DNA from: an uncultured Tateyamaria sp.
Lineage (GTDB): Bacteria; Pseudomonadota; Alphaproteobacteria; Rhodobacterales; Rhodobacteraceae
Direction of reading: 5' to 3'
DNA: 64,000 nucleotides
Assembly: GCF_947494755.1 (NCBI RefSeq)
Contig: NZ_CANLVZ010000005.1
Coordinates: forward strand, 1-64,000
Shown: positions 16,516 to 24,798 of the stretch, piece by piece
Layout of the letters: every line of letters starts with the position of its first letter
How positions within the stretch are numbered: position 1 is the first letter of the stretch
Program-made: the position numbers and the translations under genes
The notes under the pieces: model-generated
Database searches by the model: none
Seen by the model: only the letters and a program-made list of their open reading frames with translations
What the model was told of the DNA's origin: nothing

Positions 16516-17349
16516 ATGACAGTTTTTCGCAAATTCCTGATGGCGGGCACATGCCTTGCCGTGGCCGCGTGCCAACCCATTCTGCCCGAAAGCGGGGCGG
16601 GTGTGGGCGATCCGGGTCGGGGCGTCGGGTTCGACGACCCAAGCACCTTGGTCGCGCGTGAAGCCCGCGACGCGGAGTTGAGCCAGGACCTCAGACGATC
16701 CGGTGGTTCTCGTACGCAACCCGGCGTCTCTGATGGGCCGCGTGTCGGCGCGCCAGCCCTGCCGCCTGTGCGCAACACCACCAATGTGGCCGCCACGCAG
16801 CCGCGCAGCACCGCACGTGCCGTGAGCGATCCGGGCGGGCTTGACGCCGAACTGGCCCAGATTGCTGCCCAGAATGACGCATCGGCGGCGCGCAACAACT
16901 CCGGGCAGGGGGTGGTGAATGCCAGTCCCTCCAATGCGGCACCGGTGTTGCTGAACAATCCCGGCATCTCGGACGAGAACAACTTTGATGCGGTCGCCTC
17001 GCGCGAGTCCATCGAGAGTGACGCGGCCCGCATTGCGGCCAATCGCCAGCAATACGAGGTGGTCCAGCCCACAGCGCTTCCGTCGCGCACGGGCACGGCA
17101 CAACCCAACGTGGTGCAATACGCCCTGCAGACGCGCCACCCAAAGGGGACAAAAGTGCATCGCCGCTTTGGCAGCAGCGCGGCCAAGGCACAGCGCAACT
17201 GTGCGACCTACAATTCAGCCGATGAGGCGCAGATCGACTTTCTGGCGCGTGGCGGCCCCGAACGCGACCGGCGTGGCATCGACCCTGATGGGGATGGCTA
17301 CGCCTGCGCATGGGATCCGGCCCCGTTCCGGCGCGCCTCTGGTGGCTGA
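16516..17349 (+). CDS. Lipoprotein with C-terminal Excalibur calcium-binding motif
   Basis: 277 residues. The start ATG 16516 gives a lipoprotein signal, MTVFRKFLMAGTCLAVAAC with the lipid Cys at 19. Residues 20-215 are low-complexity, rich in Ala, Ser, Asn and Pro, and probably disordered. The end carries an Excalibur-like unit: a Cys pair (RNCATYNSADEAQ and DGYACAWDP) around DPDGDGYAC, resembling an EF-hand calcium loop. Such domains occur on extracellular or envelope proteins. An amidase gene follows after about 5 bases, so a cell-wall role is likely but inferred. Confidence 0.85.
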   Translation: MTVFRKFLMAGTCLAVAACQPILPESGAGVGDPGRGVGFDDPSTLVAREARDAELSQDLRRSGGSRTQPGVSDGPRVGAPALPPVRNTTNVAATQPRSTARAVSDPGGLDAELAQIAAQNDASAARNNSGQGVVNASPSNAAPVLLNNPGISDENNFDAVASRESIESDAARIAANRQQYEVVQPTALPSRTGTAQPNVVQYALQTRHPKGTKVHRRFGSSAAKAQRNCATYNSADEAQIDFLARGGPERDRRGIDPDGDGYACAWDPAPFRRASGG

Positions 17350-17354
17350 GATTG

Positions 17355-18008
17355 GTGGCCCTCCACCAGCACCCATCCCCCAATTGCGGACCGCGACGAA
17401 ACGCGCTGACGCCGCGTTTTGTGGTGCTGCACTATACGGCGATGGACACGGCGCAGGCCGCGATTGAGCGGCTGTGCGACCCTGTTCACGAAGTCTCGGC
17501 CCATTACGTGATCTGCAAGACCGGCGCGATCACGCAACTGGTGGGCGAGGGCGCGCGCGCCTGGCACGCCGGGGCCGGGGAATGGCAAGGGCTTGACGAC
17601 ATGAACTCCCGCTCCATCGGGATCGAGCTCGACAATGACGGGCAGGGGCCGTTTGCCGAGGCATTGATGCACAGTCTTGAGACCCTGCTGACGCCCATGC
17701 TGCGGGCCTGGGACATCCCGCCCGCAAACGTGATCGGACACTCGGACATGGCACCGGGGCGCAAATTCGATCCGGGGCCATGGTTCGATTGGGATCGCCT
17801 GGCCCGTCAGGGACTGGCCGCCGCAACGATCCGCGCCACCCAAACGCGCACACCAGATTGGGACCAGTTTCGCAAACAAGCACAGGCGCTCGGCTATACG
17901 GCCAGCGCCGAGGACACGGATTTGCTCACTTCCGTGCGCTTGCGCCATCGACCCCACGCCCAAGGCCCGCTATGCGCGGCCGACATGAGCCTCGGCGATC
18001 TTCCTTAA
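17355..18008 (+). CDS. N-acetylmuramoyl-L-alanine amidase, AmpD-like (amidase_2)
   Basis: About 217 residues. Zinc-ligand motifs are present: VVLHYTAM (first His), SAHYVICKTG, and GHSDMAPGRKFDPG (last His and the acid). The enzyme cleaves the amide bond between MurNAc (or anhydro-MurNAc) and the stem peptide in peptidoglycan recycling. No signal peptide is seen, which fits a cytoplasmic AmpD role; AmiD-like use is less likely. The start is GTG 17355 or TTG 17352, directly after the Excalibur gene stop. A C-terminal helical segment of about 60 residues extends beyond the catalytic domain. A repeat-family element touches its 3' end. Confidence 0.9.
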   Translation: MALHQHPSPNCGPRRNALTPRFVVLHYTAMDTAQAAIERLCDPVHEVSAHYVICKTGAITQLVGEGARAWHAGAGEWQGLDDMNSRSIGIELDNDGQGPFAEALMHSLETLLTPMLRAWDIPPANVIGHSDMAPGRKFDPGPWFDWDRLARQGLAAATIRATQTRTPDWDQFRKQAQALGYTASAEDTDLLTSVRLRHRPHAQGPLCAADMSLGDLP

Positions 18009-18050
18009 GTTTCTTTTGACCAAAAATACCGCCGCCGGAGGCACCCATAC
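18009..18050 (-). repeat. Dispersed intergenic element, variant copy D
   Basis: On the minus strand this reads GGTGCCTCCGGCGG followed by CGGTATTTTTGGTCAAAAGA, which is the core shared with copies at 39.8 and 41.8 kb. The 5' half differs: it carries GCCTCCGGCGG instead of the two GC hairpins, as the copy before betB does. It abuts the amidase stop and precedes rnpB. Confidence 0.65.
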
Positions 18051-18109
18051 ACGCCACCAACGCGGACGGGCCATTGACGCGCTCCATCTGCACCGCGTAA
18101 AGGCCACGG

Positions 18110-18499
18110 GCGCGGAAGGGCGGATGGCCGCGGCGGCAACGTCGAGGAAAGTCCGGACTCCAAAAGGCAGCGGTGCCGGGTAACACCCGGGCGGGGCAAC
18201 CCGACGGACAGCGCCACAGAAATGAAACCGCCCTTGCGCCTGCTTGCAGACGTTGGGGTAAGGGTGAAACGGTGGGGTAAGAGCCCACCGCGCGCCGGGC
18301 AACCGGGGCGGCATGGCAAGCCCCACCGGGAGCAATGCCAAATAGGGACCGCGTGTTGCGCAAGCAACGGGGCTGCTTTTGCCCCAGCAGGTCCGGGTTG
18401 GCAGCTAGAGGGGTGATGGCAACATCGTCCCAAGAGGAATGGTCATCTCGGGCGGGGCAACCCGCCTATGACAGAATCCGGCTTATAGCCCCTCCGCGC
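18110..18499 (+). ncRNA. rnpB: RNase P RNA, bacterial type A
   Basis: The catalytic RNA of RNase P, which matures tRNA 5' ends. The conserved regions are unmistakable: GAGGAAAGTCCGGACTCC at about 18141-18158 (P4 5' side) and ACAGAATCCGGCTTATAG at about 18471-18488 (P4 3' side). The ends were set by the P1 helix, GCGCGGA at 18110-18116 pairing with TCCGCGC at 18493-18499. Several GC-rich internal hairpins (for example GGGCGGGGCAACCCG) agree with alphaproteobacterial rnpB. A few extra unpaired bases at each end are possible. Confidence 0.95.
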
Positions 18500-18919
18500 A
18501 TCTAGCAGCTTTTGACGGTCTGACGGACAACCTCGGCCATGAGGGCCGCAGCGGCCTTGTCCCCGGCCAGCTTCACCTGATTAAGCGCACCCCAAAATCT
18601 GCGCGGGTTTCGGCGTCGGGTATCTGGCGTTGCGGGCAGGGCATGCGTTGACCTATGCCCTTGGGATCAGCCCTATCCGCAGTAGGTTCTGGATCGGCGG
18701 CATCATCGCAACCGTGGTCACAGGCTGGCCGCAGATCCGTGCCTTGTTTTGGTTGACAGGACAGCGTGCAACAGGCCCGGGGCGGAATCTCGACCGCCCC
18801 CGTCCAATTCGGTGAAACCGGGCTTGACTCGGGCATCGGTGCGGGTACAAGCGGCGCTCAATACGAATTTCCCGTTGGCGCGCGCCTTTGATGCGTGTCT
18901 GCGATGCAGGAGAATACCG
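18500..18919. other. Intergenic region between rnpB and rpmG, about 420 bases
   Basis: No convincing gene. A short TTG-started frame at 18630-18815 encodes a partly hydrophobic peptide ([20 protein letters not shown]) but has no ribosome site and no family resemblance; it could be a decayed membrane protein. The right end should hold the rpmG promoter. Confidence 0.5.
18824..18851 (+). promoter_or_regulatory. Possible sigma-70 promoter of rpmG
   Basis: TTGACT at 18824-18829 and TACAAG at 18846-18851, spaced 16 bases, lie about 70 bases before the rpmG start. The match is reasonable but was found by eye only. Confidence 0.35.
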
Positions 18920-19087
18920 ATGGCGAAGCCAACCACGATCAAAATCCGCCTGAACTCGACCGCAGGCACCGGCCACTTCTATGTGACCAAGAAAAACGCG
19001 CGCACCATGACCGAAAAGATGGTCGTCAAAAAATATGACCCCGTTGTGCGCAAACACGTTGAATACAAAGAGGGCAAGATCAAGTAA
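18920..19087 (+). CDS. rpmG: 50S ribosomal protein L33
   Basis: 55 residues, the full normal length, [20 protein letters not shown] to the Lys-rich end [18 protein letters not shown]. It is the Cys-free (zinc-independent) form of L33. AGGAG at 18908-18912 serves as ribosome site. Transcribed alone and followed by a clear terminator. Confidence 0.97.
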   Translation: MAKPTTIKIRLNSTAGTGHFYVTKKNARTMTEKMVVKKYDPVVRKHVEYKEGKIK

Positions 19088-19113
19088 GATCGCCTGACTT
19101 TGATGTTTCAGAG

Positions 19114-19143
19114 GGCCGCGCCGCAAGGACGCGGCCTTTTTCG
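19114..19143 (+). terminator. Rho-independent terminator after rpmG
   Basis: GGCCGCG at 19114-19120 pairs with CGCGGCC at 19130-19136 around a 9-base loop and is followed by a T run beginning at 19137. Confidence 0.85.
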
Positions 19144-19161
19144 TTTTTCGGGAGGGGTCCG

Positions 19162-19458
19162 ATGCCCTGTTTCCAGCTGATCCGCCGCAGTGATGGTTTG
19201 ATCTATCACTTTGCGCCGCACCACAGACGTACGCGCTGCTATCTGCGCGCCGACCGCCCCGATCTTGCGATCACGTGGGAGGATCGTCTGGGCTGGGTCA
19301 TGCGCGATCCCGATGATGGGGCGCTGACCGGGCGGGTCTGGTCCGTCGCGGTGTCTGATCAGGGCGCAATCCCGCCCGCAAGGTGCTGGGTTACAGCCAA
19401 AGCGGGCAAGAGTTACGTCCATGATTTGCGCTATGATGCGTCAGAGGGTCGGCCATGA
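19162..19458 (+). CDS. Hypothetical protein
   Basis: 98 residues, basic, beta-rich by appearance, no signal peptide or membrane segment (MPCFQLIRRSDGLIYHFAPH; RLGWVMRDPDDGALTGRVW). It has GGGAGGGG upstream and overlaps the next gene by ATGA, forming a three-gene coupled set with a P-loop kinase-like gene and an acetyltransferase. No family is recognised; a partner function for the kinase-like protein is possible. Confidence 0.65.
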   Translation: MPCFQLIRRSDGLIYHFAPHHRRTRCYLRADRPDLAITWEDRLGWVMRDPDDGALTGRVWSVAVSDQGAIPPARCWVTAKAGKSYVHDLRYDASEGRP

Positions 19459-19967
19459 AGCGGGTGATGATCGTGGGCGGCGCAGGGTCGGGCAAAAGCA
19501 CCCTCGCGCGGGCGCTTGGCGCGCGCACAGGCCTGCCCGTGCATCATATGGATCACATCCACTGGCTGCCGGGATGGCAGGCGCGCCCGCGCGATCTGCG
19601 CCGCGAGATGGCGCTTGAGGTCGAGCGCGGGCCGCGTTGGATATTCGAGGGCGGGTTTTCGACCACCTACCAGCACCGCCTGTCGCGCGCGGACACCGTG
19701 ATCTGGCTGGACCTTCCCGTGGCGTTGCGTATGTGGCGCGTGACCAAGCGCCTGTTGGCCAACTGGGGCCAGCGCCGTCCCGACATGGCCCAGGGCTGCC
19801 ACGAAGGGCTGCACAGCGAAACGTGGGCCTTCTATCGCTGGATCTGGGAGACCCGCAGCACGGGGCGGGTCCGGCTGGCAGACCTGCTTGGCACCGCGCC
19901 CGAGGGCGTCACAGTGCATCATTTCACCTCCCGCGCTGATGTGCGTGACTTTCTGAGGGTGTTGTGA
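19455..19967 (+). CDS. P-loop nucleotide kinase-like protein (topology modulation/FlaR type)
   Basis: 170 residues. Walker A is GGAGSGKST at 8-16, followed by the HMDHIHWLPGW segment that identifies the adenylate-kinase-like family often labelled DNA topology modulation protein or FlaR-like. Arg-rich lid segments (VTKRLLANWGQRRPDM) support a small-molecule kinase. The true substrate is unknown. It overlaps both neighbours (ATGA with the hypothetical upstream, TGATG with the acetyltransferase). Confidence 0.85.
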   Translation: MKRVMIVGGAGSGKSTLARALGARTGLPVHHMDHIHWLPGWQARPRDLRREMALEVERGPRWIFEGGFSTTYQHRLSRADTVIWLDLPVALRMWRVTKRLLANWGQRRPDMAQGCHEGLHSETWAFYRWIWETRSTGRVRLADLLGTAPEGVTVHHFTSRADVRDFLRVL

Positions 19968-20362
19968 TGGATATTCGACCTTCCACCATGGCGGACCTTG
20001 CGGCGGTGGACGCGGTGTTGGCCCGCACCTATCCCAAGCTGCTCAAGGCCGACTACCCGCCCTCGGTGCTGGTCACAGCGCTGCCCATCATCAGCCGCGC
20101 GCAGCCCGCATTGCTGAAGTGCGGGACGTACTATGTCGCCGAGATCGGCGGAGCCGTGGTGGGCGCGGGCGGCTGGACACGCGATCGCGGCAACGCCCAA
20201 CTGGGCCACATCCGCCACGTGGTAAGCGATGACCGCGTGCTACGCAAAGGGGTAGGGCGTGCACTGATGCGGCACAGTTTCGAGGCTGCACGCGCCGCGG
20301 GGATCACGCGGATGGAATGCTGGGCCACGCGCACGGCCGAGCCATTCTATCGCGCGCTGTGA
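19967..20362 (+). CDS. GNAT family N-acetyltransferase
   Basis: 131 residues with the GNAT fold: a beta-bulge V..IGGAVVGAGGW near the middle and the acetyl-CoA pyrophosphate loop around VLRKGVGRALMRH (Q/R-x-x-G-x-G/A pattern). The acceptor is unknown. ATG 19967 overlaps the previous stop (TGATG). Ends close to the convergent cupin gene. Confidence 0.85.
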   Translation: MDIRPSTMADLAAVDAVLARTYPKLLKADYPPSVLVTALPIISRAQPALLKCGTYYVAEIGGAVVGAGGWTRDRGNAQLGHIRHVVSDDRVLRKGVGRALMRHSFEAARAAGITRMECWATRTAEPFYRAL

Positions 20363-20386
20363 GGGTGGCGCACCGGCAGGTGCGCC

Positions 20387-20854
20387 TTACGCCGTCTCGG
20401 GGTGCGTTGCGGGTGCCCCATCAAGCGTTGTGTAAGACCGGGTGTTGGTCGTGCGATCATAATGCAGGATCCGGTCATGCGTCGGATAGGTGATCACATC
20501 GTGCGGGGCGCGGGTTCCGATCACCACATAACGCACGGGAGCATCCGACAGGTTTTCTAGGCTGTGGCCGACAGGCTCACCCGCTTTCCAGCAGGCGGCG
20601 TCGCCCGCGTTCAACTCGGTTTTTGCCTCACCCTCGGTCAATGTCGCGGTGCCACACAGGATCAGTATCATTTCGTGCTCTGTCGCATGCCAATGGGTGT
20701 GGGACGAGTGGGAACCGGGCGGCAATTCTTCGATGAACGCACCGAACTGGGTCAGACCGGCGCTGTCGCTGATCAACTCTGCGCGGTAGGGGCCAAGCGG
20801 GCCGTCGGCACCCCCGGTGTCGATTAGCGCGTCGCCTGACTTGATCACTGTCAT
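20387..20854 (-). CDS. Cupin domain protein
   Basis: 155 residues forming one cupin barrel. Motif 1 is G(SHSSHTHWHATEHEM)ILILCG around 47-65, with the His and Glu metal ligands, and motif 2 is VGHSLENLSDAPVRYV near 95-110. A metal-bound enzyme or sensor on a small metabolite is expected; nothing points to a particular reaction. It is transcribed alone, convergent to the acetyltransferase. Confidence 0.85.
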   Translation of the reverse strand: MTVIKSGDALIDTGGADGPLGPYRAELISDSAGLTQFGAFIEELPPGSHSSHTHWHATEHEMILILCGTATLTEGEAKTELNAGDAACWKAGEPVGHSLENLSDAPVRYVVIGTRAPHDVITYPTHDRILHYDRTTNTRSYTTLDGAPATHPETA

Positions 20855-20873
20855 CGGACCACTCTTCTCAATG

Positions 20874-20903
20874 AAAAAGGGCCGGTCACGCGGACCGGCC
20901 CTT
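20874..20903 (-). terminator. Rho-independent terminator after the Bax-inhibitor-1 gene
   Basis: An 11-base-pair perfect stem (20877-20887 with 20893-20903) with loop ACGCG. On the minus strand it is followed by TTTTT, so it ends minus-strand transcripts coming from 20929. Confidence 0.9.
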
Positions 20904-20928
20904 GATATTCTCGGCTGTCAGATCGCCG

Positions 20929-21708
20929 CTATTCTTGTTGACCCATGAACATCAGCAGGAACTGGAACATGTTCAGGAACGAGATGTAGAGGCTCAGCGA
21001 GCCGTCAATGGCCGCCTTGTCCAACCACTCCTGATCGCCATGCGCGGCGTGGGCCACGTATGTGTTCTTGATGTCCTGCGTGTAGTAGGCGGTGAGGCCT
21101 GCAAAGATCAGGATACCGATCATCGAAATGGCGTACATCATTGCAGGGGACTGCAGGAAGATGTTGATGACCATCGCAACGATCAGGCCAATCACGCCCA
21201 TGATCAGAAAGGTGCCCATGCCACTCAGGTCTTTCTTAGTGGTGTAACCCCACAGGCTAAGCCCTGCGAACGCGATCGCGGTAACCAGGAAGGTTTGCGT
21301 GATCGAGTGGGGGGTGTAGACCAGAAAGATCGAGCTCATCGAGACGCCCATGACGGCCGCGAAGATGAAAAAGCCCAACTGCACGGCCGCGGCAGACCCA
21401 CGGCGCATCAGCGAACCCCATCCAAAAAGGATGAAGGCCAGCGGCGCAAACATCACAACCCAACGCAGCGGCGTGGTATACAGCACTTCGCCAAGGCCGG
21501 TCAGGTATTGCCCTTCGCGCAGCGCGACTGTCGCGCCGGTCGGGTCGCTGGTGACGGCAAGGCCGGCAATGGCCCAAGCCGCTGCCGCCGTCATCAGCAT
21601 GCCTACGGACATCGTGCCGTAGACTTTGTTCATGTGGGCGCGCAGGCCCGCGTCGATCTGGGCGGCTTGTGTTCCAGCCGCTGACCGGATCGTATTCAAC
21701 TCAGCCAT
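20929..21708 (-). CDS. Bax inhibitor-1/YccA family membrane protein
   Basis: 259 residues, seven membrane helices. The family signature is seen in FLVTAIAFAGLSLWGYTTKK DLSGMGTFL and in the C-terminal ALSLYISFLNMFQFLL-like region. Relatives are pH-sensitive calcium leak channels or FtsH-interacting YccA. The start ATG 21708 (MAELNTIRS) has TTGGAGGTC upstream; a longer frame to 21750 has no ribosome site. Stand-alone gene with its own terminator. Confidence 0.93.
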   Translation of the reverse strand: MAELNTIRSAAGTQAAQIDAGLRAHMNKVYGTMSVGMLMTAAAAWAIAGLAVTSDPTGATVALREGQYLTGLGEVLYTTPLRWVVMFAPLAFILFGWGSLMRRGSAAAVQLGFFIFAAVMGVSMSSIFLVYTPHSITQTFLVTAIAFAGLSLWGYTTKKDLSGMGTFLIMGVIGLIVAMVINIFLQSPAMMYAISMIGILIFAGLTAYYTQDIKNTYVAHAAHGDQEWLDKAAIDGSLSLYISFLNMFQFLLMFMGQQE

Positions 21709-21914
21709 AATGACCTCCAAATTGATACATAGGGTCCGGTGAGGGTTCACCGGTCACGGATTTCCGCCCGCGTTGCCCTAAATATCGGGTCATGGCCCCT
21801 GTATTTCAAGGGATTTTCACCGCTCAGAGCGCCAATATCTGCGACATTCCGACCGATTTTGTCATAAATGTCGCGGAAACGGTCGCGCAGGCGGAAAACC
21901 AGGCCGTCGCCGGG

Positions 21915-22130
21915 TCAGGTGCGCCAGTTTGTGGGCACGTCCCAGATCGGCTTTGCCGCCTCGGCAGCAGCGCGGCTTGCGGTGACGCCGATGTCGTCCA
22001 AAGCGCGGGGATCAAGCTGCGCCAGTGCGCGCCGGGACCGCCAAACCGCCAGCATCGTCAAAATCGAACGGCGGGGCGCGCGAGGGTGTTTCGCGATTGT
22101 GGCGCGGGTGCTGATCTCTGTGAGGGCCAT
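21915..22130 (-). CDS. DUF1127 small protein
   Basis: 71 residues. The second half, RSRRALAQLDPRALDDIGVT, is the DUF1127 (YjiS-like) motif, followed by AAAEAAKPIWDVPTNW, the usual C-terminus in this order. DUF1127 proteins are small Arg-rich proteins; some bind RNA or influence phosphate and small-RNA physiology. It is divergent from a LysR gene that probably controls it, with 122 bases between the starts. Confidence 0.88.
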   Translation of the reverse strand: MALTEISTRATIAKHPRAPRRSILTMLAVWRSRRALAQLDPRALDDIGVTASRAAAEAAKPIWDVPTNWRT

Positions 22131-22150
22131 GTCCGTCTCCCTGGTATCTG

Positions 22151-22242
22151 TGATGTATTTCTGTCATCGCATCAAAACTGTTGATGTATATGGCATCTCG
22201 TGTCACATTTGCAAAACGAATGGTTGTGATTTGATGTATCAA
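22151..22242. promoter_or_regulatory. LysR-type operator region with repeated TTGATGTAT boxes
   Basis: TGATGTAT occurs at 22151, 22182 and 22232 in the same orientation. The last is part of the palindrome TTGATGTATCAA (22231-22242), and ATCAAAACTGTTGAT (22171-22185) is another inverted repeat with the same half-site. This lies between the divergent DUF1127 and LysR starts, where a LysR regulator normally binds. Inferred from sequence only. Confidence 0.5.
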
Positions 22243-22252
22243 AGGTGGTGAT

Positions 22253-23137
22253 GTGAGAAATCTGGACATAACGACGCTGCGCTCCTTCGTGGCCGTGGCC
22301 GAGAGCGGGGGGGTCACCCGAGCGGCGGGGTTCCTGCATCTGACGCAGTCGGCGGTGTCCATGCAGTTGAAACGGCTTGAGGAATTGCTGGGCCTCGCGC
22401 TGTTTGACCGGTCCGGGCGCACCATTGCGCTGACGGCCTCGGGCGAGCAGTTGCTGGTCTATGCGCGGCGCATGGTGGCGCTCAATGACGAAGTCATCAC
22501 GCGGCTGACGGATCAGGCCTATGAGGGTGAAATCTCGCTTGGCGTGCCGCATGACATTGTCTATCCGGCGATCCCGCGCGTACTGAAGCAGTTCCACGCC
22601 GCCTTCCCACGCGTAAAGGTGCAACTCGACAGTTCCTATACGCGCCGTCTAAAGGGCGAGTTTGCAAAGGGGGCCTGCGACATCATTCTGACGACTGAGA
22701 CGGGCATTGATGCAGGCGGCGAAGAGTTGTGTCGCAAACCGCTGTGCTGGGTGGGCGCGCCGGGGGGGTCCGCGTGGCGGCAGCGTCCGCTCAAACTGGC
22801 GTTCGGGCGGCAATGCACCTTTCGCCCCCGCGTGGTCGAGCATCTGGACGAGGCGAACATCCCCTGGGACGTGGTGGTTGAAACCGAAAGTGACCGCACC
22901 ATTGAGGCGACGGTCAGCGCCGATCTGGCGATCCACACGATGATCGAAGGCACCGAACCGCCGCATCTTGACCGGATTGATCACGGAGGCGCGCTGCCTG
23001 AGTTGCCGGTGCATCGTATCAACCTTTACGGCGCGACGGGGGCGGCAAACGAGGTGCAGGATGCGCTTGTTTCGCTGCTGCGCCGCGCGTTTCAGGGGCC
23101 TGATGCGGTGCAACTGCGGGCGGTGACCACAGTGTGA
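22253..23137 (+). CDS. LysR family transcriptional regulator
   Basis: 294 residues. An N-terminal winged HTH covers 4-62 (TLRSFVAVAESGGVTRAAGF then TQSAVSMQLKRLEELLG), and a periplasmic-binding-like effector domain follows from about 90. GTG 22253 is the start, with AAAGGTGG upstream. It probably regulates the divergent DUF1127 gene and itself from the boxes at 22151-22242. The effector is unknown. Confidence 0.92.
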   Translation: MRNLDITTLRSFVAVAESGGVTRAAGFLHLTQSAVSMQLKRLEELLGLALFDRSGRTIALTASGEQLLVYARRMVALNDEVITRLTDQAYEGEISLGVPHDIVYPAIPRVLKQFHAAFPRVKVQLDSSYTRRLKGEFAKGACDIILTTETGIDAGGEELCRKPLCWVGAPGGSAWRQRPLKLAFGRQCTFRPRVVEHLDEANIPWDVVVETESDRTIEATVSADLAIHTMIEGTEPPHLDRIDHGGALPELPVHRINLYGATGAANEVQDALVSLLRRAFQGPDAVQLRAVTTV

Positions 23138-23582
23138 TACACGCTCGATTCGCCTCTAACGGCCTGAAATTGGCCTGAAACCACGCTTTTTTGTAGAGGG
23201 TAACGTCGGGTAGGTTGGGCGCGCTGACGGAGACAAACCGTCGTTTGGATGAGCGCACTCTCGTATTGGTTGAAAATGACCACGACCGGGCTAAGGTATT
23301 GATTGTAACGCAACAAAGCTCATTAACCTTTTACTTTCAAAGCACTGGCAAGTTGCTGCTTTGTGCGTCGCTGCGATTTGGTTAATAAAACGTTAACTCT
23401 ATCGGGGCGGCGGATTTCATCCGGAACTCGCCTATGGCGGGTGGTTTGCGTTGATAAAAGCACGCACTGCGACTAGGATGGTTCTAAAGGTCCACATTGC
23501 GAAAAAGGGTCCGGTTCGTCCTGGAAGCGGCTCCTCATTTTTTTTACCGCAGTGTATGAACCCAACCAGAAACGGAAACCGC
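23138..23582. other. Intergenic region, 445 bases, regulatory
   Basis: AT-rich compared with its surroundings. No credible gene. It holds a perfect CtrA-type site at 23382-23397 and a small GACGG/CCGTC hairpin at 23226-23242. It is the upstream region of the XRE regulator gene. An unusually long leader for this gene-dense window. Confidence 0.6.
23382..23397 (+). promoter_or_regulatory. CtrA binding site, perfect match
   Basis: TTAATAAAACGTTAAC equals the consensus TTAA-N7-TTAAC of the alphaproteobacterial cell-cycle/motility regulator CtrA. It lies 186 bases before the XRE regulator start. No second copy was noticed in the window. Confidence 0.6.
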
Positions 23583-23957
23583 ATGGCACATATGGTCGAC
23601 GCACACGTGGGCAAGCGCATTCGCCAGCGCCGATGGTTGATCGGGATGACCCAACAGAAACTGGCCGATATGGTCGGGATCAAATTCCAGCAGATCCAGA
23701 AGTACGAAACCGGTGCGAACCGCGTCAGTGCCTCGCGTCTTTGGGATATTGGCGAGGCGATGGGCGTGCCGGTCGCATTCTTTTTCGAGGGCATCAAAGA
23801 GGGTGACGCGACCTTTGAGCCGGTCAGCGGCGACGTGCCCCCCGATATGCTGAGTGACAAGGAAGCGATGGAACTGGTGCGCACCTATTATGCGATCCCC
23901 GAAAACCAACGCCGCCGCTTGTTCGAATTGGCCCGTGTTCTCAGCGACGTGGCCTGA
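23583..23957 (+). CDS. XRE family helix-turn-helix regulator
   Basis: 124 residues. A Cro/CI-type HTH spans about 10-66 (VGKRIRQRRWLIGMTQQKLA, then GIKFQQIQKYETGANRVSAS), followed by a short C-terminal region ending in FELARVLSDVA. Short XRE regulators of this kind are typical of Rhizobiales and Rhodobacterales. ATG 23583 is chosen for its family-like N-terminus MAHMVDAHVGKRIR; ATG 23556 is possible. A CtrA site upstream suggests cell-cycle or motility-type control. hisN follows after 46 bases. Confidence 0.9.
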   Translation: MAHMVDAHVGKRIRQRRWLIGMTQQKLADMVGIKFQQIQKYETGANRVSASRLWDIGEAMGVPVAFFFEGIKEGDATFEPVSGDVPPDMLSDKEAMELVRTYYAIPENQRRRLFELARVLSDVA

Positions 23958-24003
23958 GCACTGAGGGCTTGCGCTGTGCTGCCTGGTCTGGCACCGCAGG
24001 ATC

Positions 24004-24798
24004 ATGACTTACGACATCCATGATCTGACCGATGTGGCCCACGCGCTGGCCGATGCTGCGCGCGACGCCATCCTGCCCCATTTTCGCGCCACTGATCTTG
24101 CCGACGACAACAAGCTGGCGGATGGCTACGACCCTGTCACCATTGCCGACCGGGCCGCCGAACGGGCGATGCGTGCAGTGCTGGCCCAAAGGCGTCCGCA
24201 GGATGCCATTCTGGGTGAGGAGTTTGGGGCGCAGGACGGGACAAGCGGTCTGACATGGGTGCTCGATCCGATTGACGGCACGCGCGGGTTTGTTGCGGGT
24301 ACGCCCACATGGGGTGTCCTGATCGCGGTCGGGCCAGACAGCGGCCCGGTCCTTGGACTCATCGACCAACCCTATATCGGGGAGCGGTTCGTGGGAGCGA
24401 GCGGCAAAGCGACCCTGATCGGCCCACACGATACCACATCCATCTCGACCCGCGCGCCGCGCGCTTTGAACGACGCAGTATTGTTCACGACCTTTCCCGA
24501 GGTCGGCACCGCTGCCGAGCGCACCGCCTTCGAGGCGGTGGCCGCGCAGGTCAAACTGGTCCGCTACGGTATGGATTGCTATGCATACGCGCTGATCGCC
24601 GCAGGGCAGGCGGACCTCGTGATCGAGGCGGGATTGAACAGCTATGACATTCAGGCCCCCATTGCCTTGATCGAGGCCGCAGGCGGCATCGTGACCGATT
24701 GGGAGGGCGGCCCGGTCCACAAGGGCGGGTGCGCGCTCGCGGCCGCGAATGCCGACATCCACGCCGCGGCCCTTGCGATATTGCGGGATGCGACATGA
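24004..24798 (+). CDS. hisN: Inositol monophosphatase family, probable histidinol-phosphatase
   Basis: 264 residues with the metal-dependent phosphatase motifs: GEEFG (71-75), DPIDGTRGF (88-96) and the C-terminal YDIQAPIALIEAAGG. The DPIDGTRGF form and overall length match the HisN-type histidinol-phosphatases that replace HisB in alphaproteobacteria; inositol or other sugar phosphatase activity is the alternative. Its stop overlaps the next deaminase gene by ATGA. Confidence 0.85.
   Translation: MTYDIHDLTDVAHALADAARDAILPHFRATDLADDNKLADGYDPVTIADRAAERAMRAVLAQRRPQDAILGEEFGAQDGTSGLTWVLDPIDGTRGFVAGTPTWGVLIAVGPDSGPVLGLIDQPYIGERFVGASGKATLIGPHDTTSISTRAPRALNDAVLFTTFPEVGTAAERTAFEAVAAQVKLVRYGMDCYAYALIAAGQADLVIEAGLNSYDIQAPIALIEAAGGIVTDWEGGPVHKGGCALAAANADIHAAALAILRDAT

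Noticed and set aside
18630-18815. 61-codon TTG-started frame after rnpB
   Set aside because: Hydrophobic middle looks protein-like, but there is no ribosome site or recognisable relative; kept as intergenic.
22208-22215. TTTGCAAA in the LysR/DUF1127 gap
   Set aside because: A single copy without the repeated half-sites seen at the pcc genes; probably chance.
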